Part shown: in pieces, positions 29,101-38,036 of the stretch | Position numbering within the stretch: position 1 is the stretch's first letter | Layout: each line of letters starts with the position of its first letter | Source of the DNA: Nodularia sp034931045 | GTDB taxonomy: Bacteria > Cyanobacteriota > Cyanobacteriia > Cyanobacteriales > Nostocaceae | Assembly (NCBI RefSeq): GCF_034931045.1 | Contig: NZ_JAYGHH010000008.1 | Location: forward strand, 89,909-153,908 | DNA: 64,000 bases | Reading direction: 5' to 3' | Made by a program: the position numbers and the translations under genes | Notes under the pieces: model-generated | What the model saw: only the letters and a program-made list of their open reading frames with translations | What the model was told of the DNA's origin: nothing | Database searches by the model: none

Positions 29101-29663
29101 CGTTCCCCTTTTTTGGCAAAAACTTCTTCTATACCATTCAATGCGGCTTTGATTTGCAGCACGTCTTGGCAAGTTTCTACGAGGAATAAATCCACACCAC
29201 CATCAAATAGGGCTTCGGCTTGTTCAGCAAAGTTGGCTTTGAGGGTGTCAAAGTCAATGTGTCCCAAGGTGGGGAGTTTGGTTGTGGGTCCCAGGGAACC
29301 GGCAACAAATCTGGGTTTTTCTGGGGTAGAAAATTCGGCGGCGACGCGCTTGGCTATTTCTACGGCTGTTTTGTTGAGATAATAGGTCTGGTCTGCTAGG
29401 TCATATTCTGCTAGAACTATGGATGTCGCGCCGAAGGTGTCGGTTTCGATGACATCAGCGCCGGCGGCGAGAAAGTCTCTATGTACTTTAGCGACGGCTT
29501 CAGGGTTGGTATGGACTAGGTATTCGTTACAACCTTCGTATTGTGGACCTCCGAAATCTTCAGCTGTGAGGTTTTGCGTTTGCAAGTTGGTTCCCATTGC
29601 ACCGTCAAAGACGAGAACTGGGCGATTTGGACTATGTAAATGTTCTAGGAACGGATGAGTCAT
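26133..29663 (-). CDS. metH: Cobalamin-dependent methionine synthase
   Basis: 1176 residues, close to the usual length. It transfers a methyl group from 5-methyltetrahydrofolate to homocysteine. Visible parts: the homocysteine domain, with its first zinc Cys in GLNCATG and the pair in GGCCGTRPEHI; the folate domain (IVGERLNASGSKKC onward); the B12 domain with DVHDIGKN (the axial His motif DxHxxG); and the SAM-binding reactivation domain (RRELGFGADEPDN, SFGYPACPNIQDQ). The start MTHPFLEHLHSPNRPVLVFDG is typical. Inside the reactivation domain a dispersed repeat encodes NHRGAEDAEVRA, which I would expect to be absent in most homologues. The gene is convergent with the PKS gene. Confidence 0.97.
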   Translation of the reverse strand: MTHPFLEHLHSPNRPVLVFDGAMGTNLQTQNLTAEDFGGPQYEGCNEYLVHTNPEAVAKVHRDFLAAGADVIETDTFGATSIVLAEYDLADQTYYLNKTAVEIAKRVAAEFSTPEKPRFVAGSLGPTTKLPTLGHIDFDTLKANFAEQAEALFDGGVDLFLVETCQDVLQIKAALNGIEEVFAKKGERRPLMVSVTMESMGTMLVGSEISAVLTILAPYPIDILGLNCATGPDLMKPHIKYLSEHSPFIVSCIPNAGLPENVGGQAHYRLTPIELRMALMHFVEDLGVQVIGGCCGTRPEHIQQLAEIAKQLKPKIRQHSLEPAAASIYSTQPYDQDNSFLIVGERLNASGSKKCRDLLNAEDWDGLVSMARAQVKEGAHILDVNVDYVGRNGVRDMHELVSRIVNNVTLPLMLDSTEWEKMEAGLKVAGGKCLLNSTNYEDGEPRFLKVLDLAKKYGAGIVIGTIDEDGMARTAEKKFQIAQRAYRQAVEHGIPATEIFFDTLALPISTGIEEDRANGKATVESIRRIRQELPGCHVILGISNISFGLNPASRVVLNSMFLHEAMTAGMDAAIVSPNKILPLSKIEDKHQQVCLDLIYDRRKFDGDVCVYDPLGELTTLFEGVTTKRDKGVDESLPLEERLKRHIIDGERIGLEKLLTQALEKYPALQIINTFLLDGMKVVGELFGSGQMQLPFVLQSAETMKTAVAYLEPFMEKSETDSNGKGTFIIATVKGDVHDIGKNLVDIILTNNGYKVINLGIKQPVENIIQAYEEHKADCIAMSGLLVKSTAFMKDNLQAFNEKGITVPVILGGAALTPKFVHQDCQNTYKGKVVYGKDAFSDLHFMDKLMPAKACNNWDDFQGFLDEVVTEEAEITSEVITEAVPTPQTPAPIDTRRSEAVAIDIQRPTPPFWGSQLLKPDDIPIEEILWHLDLQALIAGQWQFRKPKEQSKEEYQAFLAEKVYPILESWKQRVIEENLLHPQVVYGYFPCQSEGNTLYVYDPNHRGAEDAEVRASFEFPRQRSLRRLCIADYFAPKESGVIDVFPMQAVTVGDIATEFAQNLFANNQYTDYLYFHGLAVQVAEALAEWTHARIRRELGFGADEPDNIRDILAQRYQGSRYSFGYPACPNIQDQYKQLELLEADRINLYMDESEQIYPEQSTTAIIAYHPVAKYFSA
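26629..26661. repeat. In-frame 'cctctgcg' dispersed repeat inside metH
   Basis: The segment ctccgcgtcctctgcgcctc is the same unit seen between genes and in the NRPS genes. Read on the minus strand it encodes NHRGAEDAEVRA in the reactivation domain, in frame and without a stop. Confidence 0.7.
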
Positions 29664-29806
29664 ATTTTCCTACATCGGTCTTGTAGTTTTCATTTTATTA
29701 TTTTCCCAAATTGTCTGCGTTTTATGAGGGTTTGGTGGATTTGTTGCACGCACTAGGCGCATACTTCGACTTCGCTCAGTAAGCAGAGGCGCAAAGAGTT
29801 GGAGTT

Positions 29807-31156
29807 TTAATTGAAGATTAAATCTAAGCGCTGTTGGGTGATTTTTAGGGCTTCTGTTGGGGTGTTTTGACTGAGTAAGACTGATTCTATGGCTCGGCCT
29901 AAGCTGTCGGATATGCGATTATAACCGGGAAAGATGGGTCGCGATCGCCCATATTTGGCTTGGTCTAAAAATACTTGCACGGGTGGTAATTTCTTGACAA
30001 ATTCTTGATATTGTGCATCTTGGCGAGATTTGATATTAATTGGTAAGTAGCCTGTTCCTAATGCTAGTTCTGTCTGAAATTCTGCACTCATGGCATACTC
30101 GGCAAAGGTGAAGGCGGCTTTTTCTCGTTCTGGTGTGGTTTTGAATAAAAATAAGTTCTCACCGCCGACGCTGGTAGCGGGTTCTTGATTCACTGGAATG
30201 GGAAAAACATCAAAGTCTACGCCACTGGCGGTAAATTCTCCTAAACTCCAGGGGCCTGTGACTTGCATGGCGACATTACCAGCGATTAAGTCACCTGTTT
30301 CATAGCCTCTTTCGGGGCTGGATAACATAGCGGAACCATCTGCAATCAGATTACGCCAAAATTGTAAGGCAGCGATCGCACCAGGATTATTTTGTAACAT
30401 TACGGCAGATGCCTTTTCCGCTTCCCCGTTGACTAATTCCCCACCGCTACTCCACATAAATGGTAGCCAGGTGAAAACTGTAAATTCTCCTTTTCCTAAT
30501 GGCAAAAACATTCCATACTGATTGATGCGACCATCGCCATTGGTATCACGAGTCAATTTTTTAGCAACTTCCCGAAACTGTTCCCAAGTCTTGGGTAATT
30601 CAGTAATACCGGCGGCTTTAAATAAACTGGGACGGTAGTACACAGCAACATTATTGGTCGCAAATGGCACTGACCAAATTTGACCCTGGTATTCCATTGA
30701 CTCAAACAAAGCCGGGTCAATTTCGGCTTTAACAGGAGAATTATTCAGCTTTTCGTCTAAAGGAATTAAAGCTTGTAGCTCGACTAATTGACCGGCAATG
30801 GTGGGGTTATACCATAATAAATCCGGTGGCGCATTGCCCACAACTGCGGCTAAAATTTTCGGCGTTTGCTGGTCTTGTTGTCCAGCATAAAGAGACTCTA
30901 CTTGAATTTTCGGATGAGTTTGATTAAATTTATCTACAAGCTTTTGTAAGACATCTCGATTGGGTGGTGGGTTTACACCTTGCCATAAAGTCAGATGAAT
31001 TACACCTGTCTTGGCTATTCGCATCGTCTGACATCCACCTAAAGCTAGTATGCCCACTAGCAGTAACAGCAGTAAACTTTTAAAGTAGTACTGCACGTTT
31101 TTTCTTTTTCTCCTATATTTCTGGGGTATGAAAAAAAGCCGTGCATAACGTCTCAT
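29807..31156 (-). CDS. ABC-transporter extracellular solute-binding lipoprotein (sugar type)
   Basis: 449 residues from the ATG at 31156; an upstream TTG at 31195 would add 13. A basic N terminus and hydrophobic stretch (YFKSLLLLLLVGILALGGC) end in a lipobox, so the mature protein is a lipid-anchored periplasmic receptor. Downstream features are those of family 1 sugar-binding proteins: LTLWQGVNPPPNRDVLQKLV, PDLLWYN, NNVAVYYRP, and GPWSLGEF near the C-terminal half. No permease or ATPase gene is adjacent, so the transporter partners must be elsewhere. The sugar cannot be predicted. It is divergent from yebC. Confidence 0.88.
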   Translation of the reverse strand: MRRYARLFFIPQKYRRKRKNVQYYFKSLLLLLLVGILALGGCQTMRIAKTGVIHLTLWQGVNPPPNRDVLQKLVDKFNQTHPKIQVESLYAGQQDQQTPKILAAVVGNAPPDLLWYNPTIAGQLVELQALIPLDEKLNNSPVKAEIDPALFESMEYQGQIWSVPFATNNVAVYYRPSLFKAAGITELPKTWEQFREVAKKLTRDTNGDGRINQYGMFLPLGKGEFTVFTWLPFMWSSGGELVNGEAEKASAVMLQNNPGAIAALQFWRNLIADGSAMLSSPERGYETGDLIAGNVAMQVTGPWSLGEFTASGVDFDVFPIPVNQEPATSVGGENLFLFKTTPEREKAAFTFAEYAMSAEFQTELALGTGYLPINIKSRQDAQYQEFVKKLPPVQVFLDQAKYGRSRPIFPGYNRISDSLGRAIESVLLSQNTPTEALKITQQRLDLIFN

Positions 31157-31269
31157 AAGGTATCGCACAATTGAGGTGATTTTTATACAGTTCAATAGGC
31201 TGTCCTTTACATCTAGGCAAAAACTACATATATCCTAAACTTTTAAGGAAGCGTTAATCATTTGAGATT

Positions 31270-32028
31270 ATGGCAGGACACAGTAAATGGGCTAATATTA
31301 AGCGCCAGAAGGCGGTAGTAGATGCCAAAAAGGGCAAGACTTTCGCCCAGTTATCTAGGGCAATTATTATTGCTGCTAGAAGTGGTGTACCAGACCCAAA
31401 TTTAAATTTTCAGCTACGTACAGCTATTGATAAGGCTAAGGCGGCTGATATTCCTAATGATAATATTGAACGGGCGATCGCTAAAGGAGCGGGAACTTTT
31501 GGCGGTGATGGTGCTAGTTTTGAGGCGATTCGCTATGAGGGTTATGGCCCTGGTGGTGTGGCTATTTTAATTGAAGCCCTGACAGATAATCGTAATCGCA
31601 CGGCGGCTGATTTACGTGGGGCTTTTAGTAAATGTGGTGGAAATTTAGGTGAAACGGGTTGCGTTAGCTGGATGTTTGACCAAAAGGGTGTGTGTGTAGT
31701 TTCTGGGGTGGAGGATGAAGACCAGCTTCTAGAAGCGTCTCTGGAAGGTGGGGCGGAGTTTTATGAAATGACTGAGGATGATATGGCTGAGGTGTTTACT
31801 GAGATGTCGAATTTAGAGGTTCTCAGTCAGAGGTTGAGGGATAAGGGTTTTAAAGTTAATGATGCGGAGTTACGCTGGATTCCTGGCAATTATATTGAAA
31901 TTGTTGATTTTGAGCAAGGGCGATCGCTTCTCAAGTTAATTGATACCCTAGAGGGGTTGGATGATGTCCAGAATGTGACTGCTAATTTTGATATGTCGGA
32001 CAGTGTTTTGGAGTTGTTGATGGTTTAA
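31270..32028 (+). CDS. yebC: YebC/PmpR family protein
   Basis: 252 residues, full length. The N terminus MAGHSKWANIKRQKAVVDAK and the segments RTAIDKAKAADIPNDNIERAI, YEGYGPGGVAI and LTDNRNRTAADLR are hallmarks of the YebC family. Family members are described as transcriptional regulators and, more recently, as factors that relieve ribosome stalling at proline-rich sites. The start is fixed by the conserved MAGHSKW. It is a single gene, divergent from the solute-binding lipoprotein gene. Confidence 0.96.
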   Translation: MAGHSKWANIKRQKAVVDAKKGKTFAQLSRAIIIAARSGVPDPNLNFQLRTAIDKAKAADIPNDNIERAIAKGAGTFGGDGASFEAIRYEGYGPGGVAILIEALTDNRNRTAADLRGAFSKCGGNLGETGCVSWMFDQKGVCVVSGVEDEDQLLEASLEGGAEFYEMTEDDMAEVFTEMSNLEVLSQRLRDKGFKVNDAELRWIPGNYIEIVDFEQGRSLLKLIDTLEGLDDVQNVTANFDMSDSVLELLMV

Positions 32029-32161
32029 GAGGAACGAACCGCAGAGGCGCAGAGGACGCTGAGGAAGAGTTTGAGAGAGTTTTGACAGGTGAAAAATTAT
32101 CCGTGTTCATCTGCGTTCTTCTGTGATTGCTTCTACCAACTCTTCAGGCGATAAGAGATGA

Positions 32162-32323
32162 TTTTTTGGTAAGAAGTTTAATCAAGATCCAGATAAAAAT
32201 TGGACACAAAGCTCCTTGTTCAATGGAAAAGCAATTGGACTGATGAACATTGATGAGCTAGAAACAATAACTGGGTATGATTTCCTGTCAAATATTCCTA
32301 CTGAGATTCAGAAAGTGATATAA
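32162..32323 (+). pseudogene. Remnant of a secreted DNA/RNA non-specific endonuclease (NucA-like C terminus)
   Basis: An open stretch of 54 codons, preceded in frame by a stop (32159-32161), encodes WTQSSLFNGKAIGLMN, then IDELETITGYDFLSNIPTEI and a stop. This strongly recalls the C terminus of NucA-type nucleases, which end with a 'TGYDFLSN' segment. There is no start codon and no catalytic DRGH region, so only the tail survives. Upstream lie dispersed repeats (gcagaggcgcagaggacgc), which may mark the deletion edge. Confidence 0.7.
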
Positions 32324-32331
32324 AGAAGAAT

Positions 32332-32862
32332 TTAAAAATCTCCCCAGTAGGGACCACGTTCGACAGTACCATCGGGCATAGTAGTATTCCAAATCAAGTT
32401 TCCATAACCACAAATACTTTGTTTGGGAATAAGAGCATCTCGGAAACTGGTCTCAGCTAAAATAGCATATTCAAAACGATAACCGAAGTTGGCTCTATCG
32501 AAGTAAGCACAGTTAGCATTCATGTGGGTGAGGATAGTTCCCCTCAAATCAGCTTCGGTCAAATCAGCCCAACTCAAATTAATGGAGTACATATTGGCAT
32601 CTCTGACGATAGCGCGTCTGAAACAAGCTTGTTCCAAAACAGCTCCGAACAAATTGCCTCCGCTCAGATCGGCCTCGGTAAAATCAGCCTTATTCAAACA
32701 AGCTCCACTCAAATTAATTTCCTGCAAACACAACCCCCGCAAGTCGATTTCGTTTCCTTCGACATCGAACGGGGATTGAATCAACTTGATTCCCCTAAAG
32801 TCACGCTCCCCTTGGAGGTAGTGACCAACCAATTCTTCTGGAGTCATTTTCAAGACTATCAT
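32332..32862 (-). CDS. Pentapeptide-repeat protein
   Basis: 176 residues. From about residue 38 it shows five-residue periodicity of the A(D/N)LxX type: EIDLRGLCLQEINLSGACLN, then KADFTEADLSGGNLFGAVLE, and on through LSWADLTEADLRGTILTHMN. This predicts a short right-handed beta-helix. The N terminus (MTPEELVGHYLQGERDFRGI) is a common cyanobacterial lead-in; the ATG at 32847 may be the true start. No signal peptide. Function is unknown; such proteins can be protein-binding scaffolds. Confidence 0.88.
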   Translation of the reverse strand: MIVLKMTPEELVGHYLQGERDFRGIKLIQSPFDVEGNEIDLRGLCLQEINLSGACLNKADFTEADLSGGNLFGAVLEQACFRRAIVRDANMYSINLSWADLTEADLRGTILTHMNANCAYFDRANFGYRFEYAILAETSFRDALIPKQSICGYGNLIWNTTMPDGTVERGPYWGDF

Positions 32863-32942
32863 TTTACTTCTAATTTCTTTTCCAATCTCAAATATAGTGC
32901 TACTAATCCCATGTTTTTAAACGTAGGTTCCCCACACCCTCT

Positions 32943-32995
32943 GAACGAATTACGAATTACCTTAGCGAAGCGGGGCGTAGCCCATTACGAATTAT
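32943..32995. repeat. Dispersed 'attacgaatta...ttagcgaagc' repeat
   Basis: The block gaattacgaattaccttagcg, followed by aagcggggcgtagcccattacgaatt, separates the pentapeptide gene from the ABC exporter and touches the exporter stop. A related block lies at 59209-59276. It is a Nostoc-type palindromic dispersed repeat. Confidence 0.6.
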
Positions 32996-34803
32996 TTATA
33001 GCCGGCAGCTTGCAAATTAAACAATTTGGCGTAACGTCCCCCTGTCTGTAATAATTCCTCATGGGTTCCCTGTTCTGCAATTTTACCATCTTCGATAACT
33101 GCAATTTTATCAGCCATTCTCACTGTGGAGAAACGGTGAGAAATTAAAAAAACCATCTGATTTTGTGTCAGTGTGCGAAAATGATTGAAGATATCAAACT
33201 CGGCTTGAGCATCCATTGCTGATGTTGGTTCGTCTAATACTAAAATATCTGCTTTTGTTCGCATAAATGCACGGGATAAGGCGATTTTTTGCCACTGTCC
33301 CCCGGAAAGTTCTTGTCCACTCTTGAACCAACGCCCTAGTTGAGTTTGAAAGTTTTGGGGTAATCTCTCTATGAAGGGTTGCGCCATGCCTTTTTCGGCG
33401 GCTATTTCCCAGCGATGTTTATCTGCTAAATGTTCTACGTCCCCGACTCCAATATTCTCTCCGACTGTGAATTGATAACGCACAAAGTTCTGAAATATTA
33501 CTCCAATACGTTGACGCAATACATCAACATCCCATTCTTGCAAGTCTAAACCATCTAAATAAATCCTTCCTGAATCTGGGGTATAAAGTCGAGTGAGTAA
33601 TTTAATTAAGGTAGTTTTACCTGAACCATTTTCGCCAACAATTGCGAGTTTTTCTCCCGGTTTTAAATGTAGAGAAATATCTGTTAATGCAGGTTGCAAA
33701 CTTCCAGGATAAGTAAATGATACGTTCTCAAAACAAACTCCATCTTCAGGGTTTATTCCTCTGGTTGCACTACCCCAAGATTTGGGAACTTCTTCTTCTA
33801 AAAAATCGTAAAGGTTGGATAAATATAAGTTGTCTTCATACATTCCGCCAATTGAAGTTAGGGCATTAGAAAATGTAGACTGTCCTTGACGAAACACCGT
33901 GAGATACATGGTCATATCTCCTAAAGAAATCCTCCCCATCGCTGTTTCAACGACTATCCAAGCATAAGCTAGGTAAAAAGCCGCCGTACTCACTAAACTT
34001 AGGAGATATCCCCACAAACCCCGGCGCAAAGTTAAGTCTCTATCTTCACTATATAGTTGACGAAACAAATTGCGGTAACGTTCTAGCAGGGTTTCACCTA
34101 GTTGATAAAGTTTGACTTCTGTAGCATAGTCTTCTCTGGCTAGTAAGCTTTCTATATATTGCTGTTTACGACTTTCTGGCGCACGCCAACTAAATAAACG
34201 AAAGGCTTGTCCAGCAAATTTGGTTTCAGCAATAAAGGAGGGCATGGCAGCTAAAATTAAGACTATGACTGCCCAAGATGAGAAGTTTATTAATAAAATG
34301 CCGTAGGTGACTAAGGAAAGGGCGTTTTGTACTAAGCCAAAGGTACGATTGACTAAAGACAGGGGACGCACTGAGGCTTCTCGCCTGGCGTTGGTGAGTT
34401 TGTCATAAAATTCGGAATCTTCAAATTGGCGTAAATCTAATGTCAGGGCTTTTTCTAATATCAGTATATTTACTTTTTGTCCTAGTAGCACCCGTAACAG
34501 CGATTGAGAAATAGAAATCCCCCGTTGACTACCTGCGAAGAGTGCGATCGCAACTGCTTCTAATCCTACATATAATAAAGGTTGAGAAATATTACCGTTA
34601 CCAACTTGAGAAGCTAAAACCACAGCATCCACAATTAACTTGCCAATGTAGGCGATCGCAGCTGGTAAAAGACCCGCAACTAAAGTTAAAGTAGCAAGAA
34701 TAATGGTCAAAATCTGGCTAGTATTCCACACTAAGCCGATAGCCCGTCCGCTATAGCGAAAAACAGCCAATGACTGGCGCAGAGTGTTCCCTATCTTTTT
34801 CAT
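32992..34803 (-). CDS. ABC exporter, fused permease and ATPase
   Basis: 603 residues from the ATG at 34803 (MKKIGNTLRQSLAVFRYSG). An upstream start at 34887 would overlap the divergent gene, so the shorter form is preferred. The N-terminal half has about six hydrophobic segments (for example ILTIILATLTLVAGLLPAAI). The C-terminal ATPase has Walker A GENGSGKTTL, signature LSGGQ, Walker B ILVLDEPTSAMD and switch His in LISHRFS. This is the half-transporter layout of MsbA/multidrug exporters, working as a dimer in the cytoplasmic membrane. The substrate is unknown. It is not next to the NRPS cluster, so I do not assign it to product export. Confidence 0.92.
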   Translation of the reverse strand: MKKIGNTLRQSLAVFRYSGRAIGLVWNTSQILTIILATLTLVAGLLPAAIAYIGKLIVDAVVLASQVGNGNISQPLLYVGLEAVAIALFAGSQRGISISQSLLRVLLGQKVNILILEKALTLDLRQFEDSEFYDKLTNARREASVRPLSLVNRTFGLVQNALSLVTYGILLINFSSWAVIVLILAAMPSFIAETKFAGQAFRLFSWRAPESRKQQYIESLLAREDYATEVKLYQLGETLLERYRNLFRQLYSEDRDLTLRRGLWGYLLSLVSTAAFYLAYAWIVVETAMGRISLGDMTMYLTVFRQGQSTFSNALTSIGGMYEDNLYLSNLYDFLEEEVPKSWGSATRGINPEDGVCFENVSFTYPGSLQPALTDISLHLKPGEKLAIVGENGSGKTTLIKLLTRLYTPDSGRIYLDGLDLQEWDVDVLRQRIGVIFQNFVRYQFTVGENIGVGDVEHLADKHRWEIAAEKGMAQPFIERLPQNFQTQLGRWFKSGQELSGGQWQKIALSRAFMRTKADILVLDEPTSAMDAQAEFDIFNHFRTLTQNQMVFLISHRFSTVRMADKIAVIEDGKIAEQGTHEELLQTGGRYAKLFNLQAAGYK

Positions 34804-34833
34804 ACTTATTTTTATACTGATTCTTATAAAATT

Positions 34834-35625
34834 ATGAAAATTTGGCAAGTTGATTTTTATCGTAGTCCGGTGCAGGATACTGGACAAATTCTCTGGGAAT
34901 TGTTGATTTGTGACGCAACTCGTAGTTTTGAATATACAGCCACCTGTCCCCAGTCAGCAGCCAACTCTCATTGGGTTGCGACTCAACTTCAGTTAGCAGC
35001 TGGCGATAACTTACCAGATATCATTCAGGTATTTCGTCCCCAGTCTTTGAGTTTAATTCAAGCAGCTGCAAACAACTTAGATATTGACGTTGAACCTACC
35101 CGCTACACTTTGGCGTTAAAACAGTGGTTAGAAGAAAAGCAATATCCCTTAGCCTTGGATAAACCACCCCCAACACCATTACCCGAAAATCTCTGGGGGA
35201 AAGAGTGGCGATTTGCTACCCTCTCAGCCGGCGAACTCGCGGATGTGTTTGCACAACGCCCGATACCGATTGTATCTATACCAGAGTTTTTGAAACCGAT
35301 AAATCTGGGTTTAGCATCTACAGTCCCTGTCCCTGGTGTCATTATCTATGGTGGCAGAAAATCGATGTATTTAGCGCGATGGTTAGAAGAAGCACAGCCA
35401 GTTGCGTTAAATTACATAGCTGGCGAACCAAATGGTTTAATATTAGAAGCTGGTTTAGTTGATAGGTGGATAGTGGCGACATTTGAAGATACCGATGTTG
35501 CATCTGCTGCAAAATTTTATCAACAGCGTCAACAACAAAGCCAAGGATTGCATTTTTTATTAGTCCAACCCGATGATTCCGGGATGACTTATACAGGCTT
35601 TTGGTTATTAAGGGCAGAAAATTAG
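34834..35625 (+). CDS. Tab2/Atab2-like RNA-binding protein
   Basis: 263 residues. The N terminus MKIWQVDFYRSP and segments GQILWELLICD, EYTATCPQ, RPQSLSLIQAAA and LPENLWGKEWRFATL match the Tab2 family. In algae and plants this family is needed for translation of the photosystem I subunit mRNA psaB; in cyanobacteria the role is inferred by homology. The C-terminal half holds VDRWIVATFED and the closing YTGFWLLRAE. It is divergent from the ABC exporter with a 30-bp gap. Confidence 0.88.
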   Translation: MKIWQVDFYRSPVQDTGQILWELLICDATRSFEYTATCPQSAANSHWVATQLQLAAGDNLPDIIQVFRPQSLSLIQAAANNLDIDVEPTRYTLALKQWLEEKQYPLALDKPPPTPLPENLWGKEWRFATLSAGELADVFAQRPIPIVSIPEFLKPINLGLASTVPVPGVIIYGGRKSMYLARWLEEAQPVALNYIAGEPNGLILEAGLVDRWIVATFEDTDVASAAKFYQQRQQQSQGLHFLLVQPDDSGMTYTGFWLLRAEN

Positions 35626-35637
35626 TTCTAGAATTTG

Positions 35638-36939
35638 TTAGATAACTAATTCCTCAATCTTCTCTGTTTTTGATTGAGAATAAGACAACATTTTCACTAA
35701 CACTTCTTCAGCAACAGCTTTAACTACATTAATGCTTACTGAATTTCCTAGTTGATGGTAAGCTTTATCATCATTGGGATGAAGTAGAAAACTATCTGGA
35801 AAACCTTGTAACCTTGCTGCTTCACGGGGCGTTAGTCGCCGCACTCGCTGATTATGATACACCCCTAATCTATTGGCATCACTGGCAACTAATGTTACTG
35901 AAATTTTATTTGGGTCTACAAATTTATAAACTTCAAATGAAAAATTACCCGATAAAGGTTTATATTTTCCATTAATTAGTTTAAGATATTTCTTGGCAAC
36001 TAGTGAATTTAAAATTTCTCCCAGATGAGGATAATCACAAAAACTAGCTATTTGTTCCTGAGTTAATAACTTACCATCTTGTTCGCAACCGAATTCTTTA
36101 TTTCGTCTTTTTAATATAAACTGGTTCATCAATGCGATTTCTTCTGCACTACATTCACCACGCAATCCTAATTCCCAAGAATGAATAGAATTTCCTCCTC
36201 GATAATCAATTAGTCTTACGCCATGTAAGCGATTTAACTCATCGTTAAATATCCGTTTTAAAGCATTAATAAAATCTGGAGAACAATCATATTTACTACT
36301 AGGATTATCTTCTAAAATATCAGCAACAGTTGCAGTTTTTTGGGTTTGGTGAAATAAACACATCTGTTGCGGATTATAAGTATGAGAATCTTTTGGTCCC
36401 ACATCTGACATTAAATTAAACTTAGGCGTGGCGTTTAAAATACCTATTAAATAAATTCGGACACGGTTTTGTGGTAAACCAAAGTTTGCACTATTCAGCA
36501 AAAAAGCATCAAAGCTGTAACCTCTTTTTTGAATTTCGTGTTTAATTGTTGATAGAGTTTTACCTTGGTCATGACTGTAAATTCCTCGGACATTTTCAAA
36601 AATAAAAGCTTGTGGTTTATATGTATCAAGTAATCTAGTAATTTCAAAAAATAGTGTCCCTCTTGTATCGCCAAAACCTTCTTTTTTACCAGCATGAGAA
36701 AATGATTGACAGGGAAAACCAGCTAATAAAACTTCATGTTCTGGTAGTTTATCTATCAATCGAACATCACCTAATGGCTTGTGATTGAAGTTGGTTTCGT
36801 AAACGAATTGAGCATCTGTATTGATTTCGCTACTTAAAACACATTCACTTTCTAGATTTAAGGAATTAGCCGCTTGTTCAAAGGCTAATCTAATTCCCCC
36901 TATTCCTGAAAATAAGTCAATGAACCTAATTTTTTGCAT
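35638..36939 (-). CDS. DNA (cytosine-5) methyltransferase
   Basis: 433 residues with the ordered C5-methyltransferase motifs: SAM loop FIDLFSGIGGIRLAFEQ, catalytic GFPCQSFSHAGKKEGF, ENVRG, NFGLPQNRVRIYLIG, and at the end RRLTPREAARLQGFPDSF and LGNSVSINVV. A variable target-recognition region lies around residues 200-340. The start follows the next upstream gene by 37 bp on the same strand, and that gene looks like a restriction nuclease, so this is the protective half of a type II system. The target sequence cannot be read. Confidence 0.95.
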   Translation of the reverse strand: MQKIRFIDLFSGIGGIRLAFEQAANSLNLESECVLSSEINTDAQFVYETNFNHKPLGDVRLIDKLPEHEVLLAGFPCQSFSHAGKKEGFGDTRGTLFFEITRLLDTYKPQAFIFENVRGIYSHDQGKTLSTIKHEIQKRGYSFDAFLLNSANFGLPQNRVRIYLIGILNATPKFNLMSDVGPKDSHTYNPQQMCLFHQTQKTATVADILEDNPSSKYDCSPDFINALKRIFNDELNRLHGVRLIDYRGGNSIHSWELGLRGECSAEEIALMNQFILKRRNKEFGCEQDGKLLTQEQIASFCDYPHLGEILNSLVAKKYLKLINGKYKPLSGNFSFEVYKFVDPNKISVTLVASDANRLGVYHNQRVRRLTPREAARLQGFPDSFLLHPNDDKAYHQLGNSVSINVVKAVAEEVLVKMLSYSQSKTEKIEELVI

Positions 36940-36976
36940 CTTGTTAAATAGTTTTTTACCTAAAAATTAAAATCAT

Positions 36977-38036
36977 TTATCTGTCTAAAAAATATTCCTT
37001 TAAAAAATTACAAAATACATCAAGTTCTTCACGAGAGAACGCCACTGTACAATGACTATATGAACAAATTATCCTGAGCGCATTTTCTCTTTCAAAGTTG
37101 CCAGCACCATCAAGGACATAACCTATTTTATATCCAAGTGCTTCAATTTGCTCAAAGCGCGATTTTGCTTGTCCAGCTTTCCTCTCAATGACACTATTGG
37201 TAGTTACTTGAAAGCTGACTTCTATAGCTACATACTTATTTTCTTGAGAAAGTACAATATCAAATGTTGTCGGATTATTGTCTTCAGTATGACTTATCTC
37301 TGGTATCTGTCCATTTGTTTTGATATTAACATTTGGAAGATTAAGGTGATTTTCTAAATATTCTTTAACAAAAGTTTGAGTAATTTGTCCTAAAGTATTT
37401 GATTGGGAACCAGCAGTAATGCGACTAACCCAGATATATCTTTGTTTAATAAATTGTTGTAACTTATCTGTTCTACCTATGTAGTTACCAATTTCACATT
37501 TTACTAGGATTTCTGAAGCTTTTTCGTTTGTGGAATTACTACCAAACAAAATCAAAGCTATAACGTCTTTGTGTAGTTGAGAAAGAGGTTGGTCTTCCAG
37601 TATNNNNNNNNNNNNNNNNNNNNNNNNNTTTGCCAGTTATACCAAGTTTATTATTGTTGAGTTGACCCGATACAGGCAAAACTAGAAAACTATAAGAATA
37701 GCTTTTTGTATCCCATAAATAATCTAACCTTCTAGAAGGAAATATTGATTCAAATTGACTATTTAATCTCTGAATCATCTCACCCCCAAAGTCAGCTAAA
37801 ACAAGCAAATGTTTCAAAAATAAATTTGCTGGGAGGCTGGAAGATTCAATAATTTGAAATAGTCCGTTTAAATTAGATACACTAACACTCAAAATAGCAA
37901 TAAATTGGTCTTGCGTTTCTATAAGTTTGGGAATTACACTCAGTTCTGCTTCTTGTTTTGATAACTCTGAAGGCCAAAACATAGAGGCTAACTGACGTAA
38001 ATCCTCAACATTTCTCTGATAACCTGGATTCAACAT
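36977..38036 (-). CDS. Putative type II restriction endonuclease, split by an assembly gap
   Basis: Two open parts on the minus strand flank 25 N (37604-37628). The upstream part starts at the ATG at 38036 (MLNPGYQRNVEDLRQLAS) and runs to the gap. The downstream part is open from the gap (ILEDQPLSQLHKDVIALILF) to the stop. They are in different frames, most simply because the gap length is inexact. I therefore read one gene of about 350 residues. The C-terminal part has TFDIVLSQENKYVAIEVSFQ, consistent with a PD-(D/E)xK core (D, then E-V-S, an atypical last residue), after HLNLPNVNIKTNGQIPE. It sits just upstream of the C5-methyltransferase. Assignment rests on this fold hint and the neighbour. 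Confidence 0.7.

Noticed and set aside
32522..33051. Two overlapping + strand open frames of 85 and 175 codons with a repetitive five-residue pattern
   Set aside because: They are the antisense shadow of the pentapeptide-repeat gene on the minus strand; the periodicity comes from that gene's repeats.
32992..34803. ABC exporter as the export pump of the NRPS/PKS product
   Set aside because: It is more than 7 kb from the cluster, on the other strand and separated by housekeeping genes; nothing ties it to the pathway.
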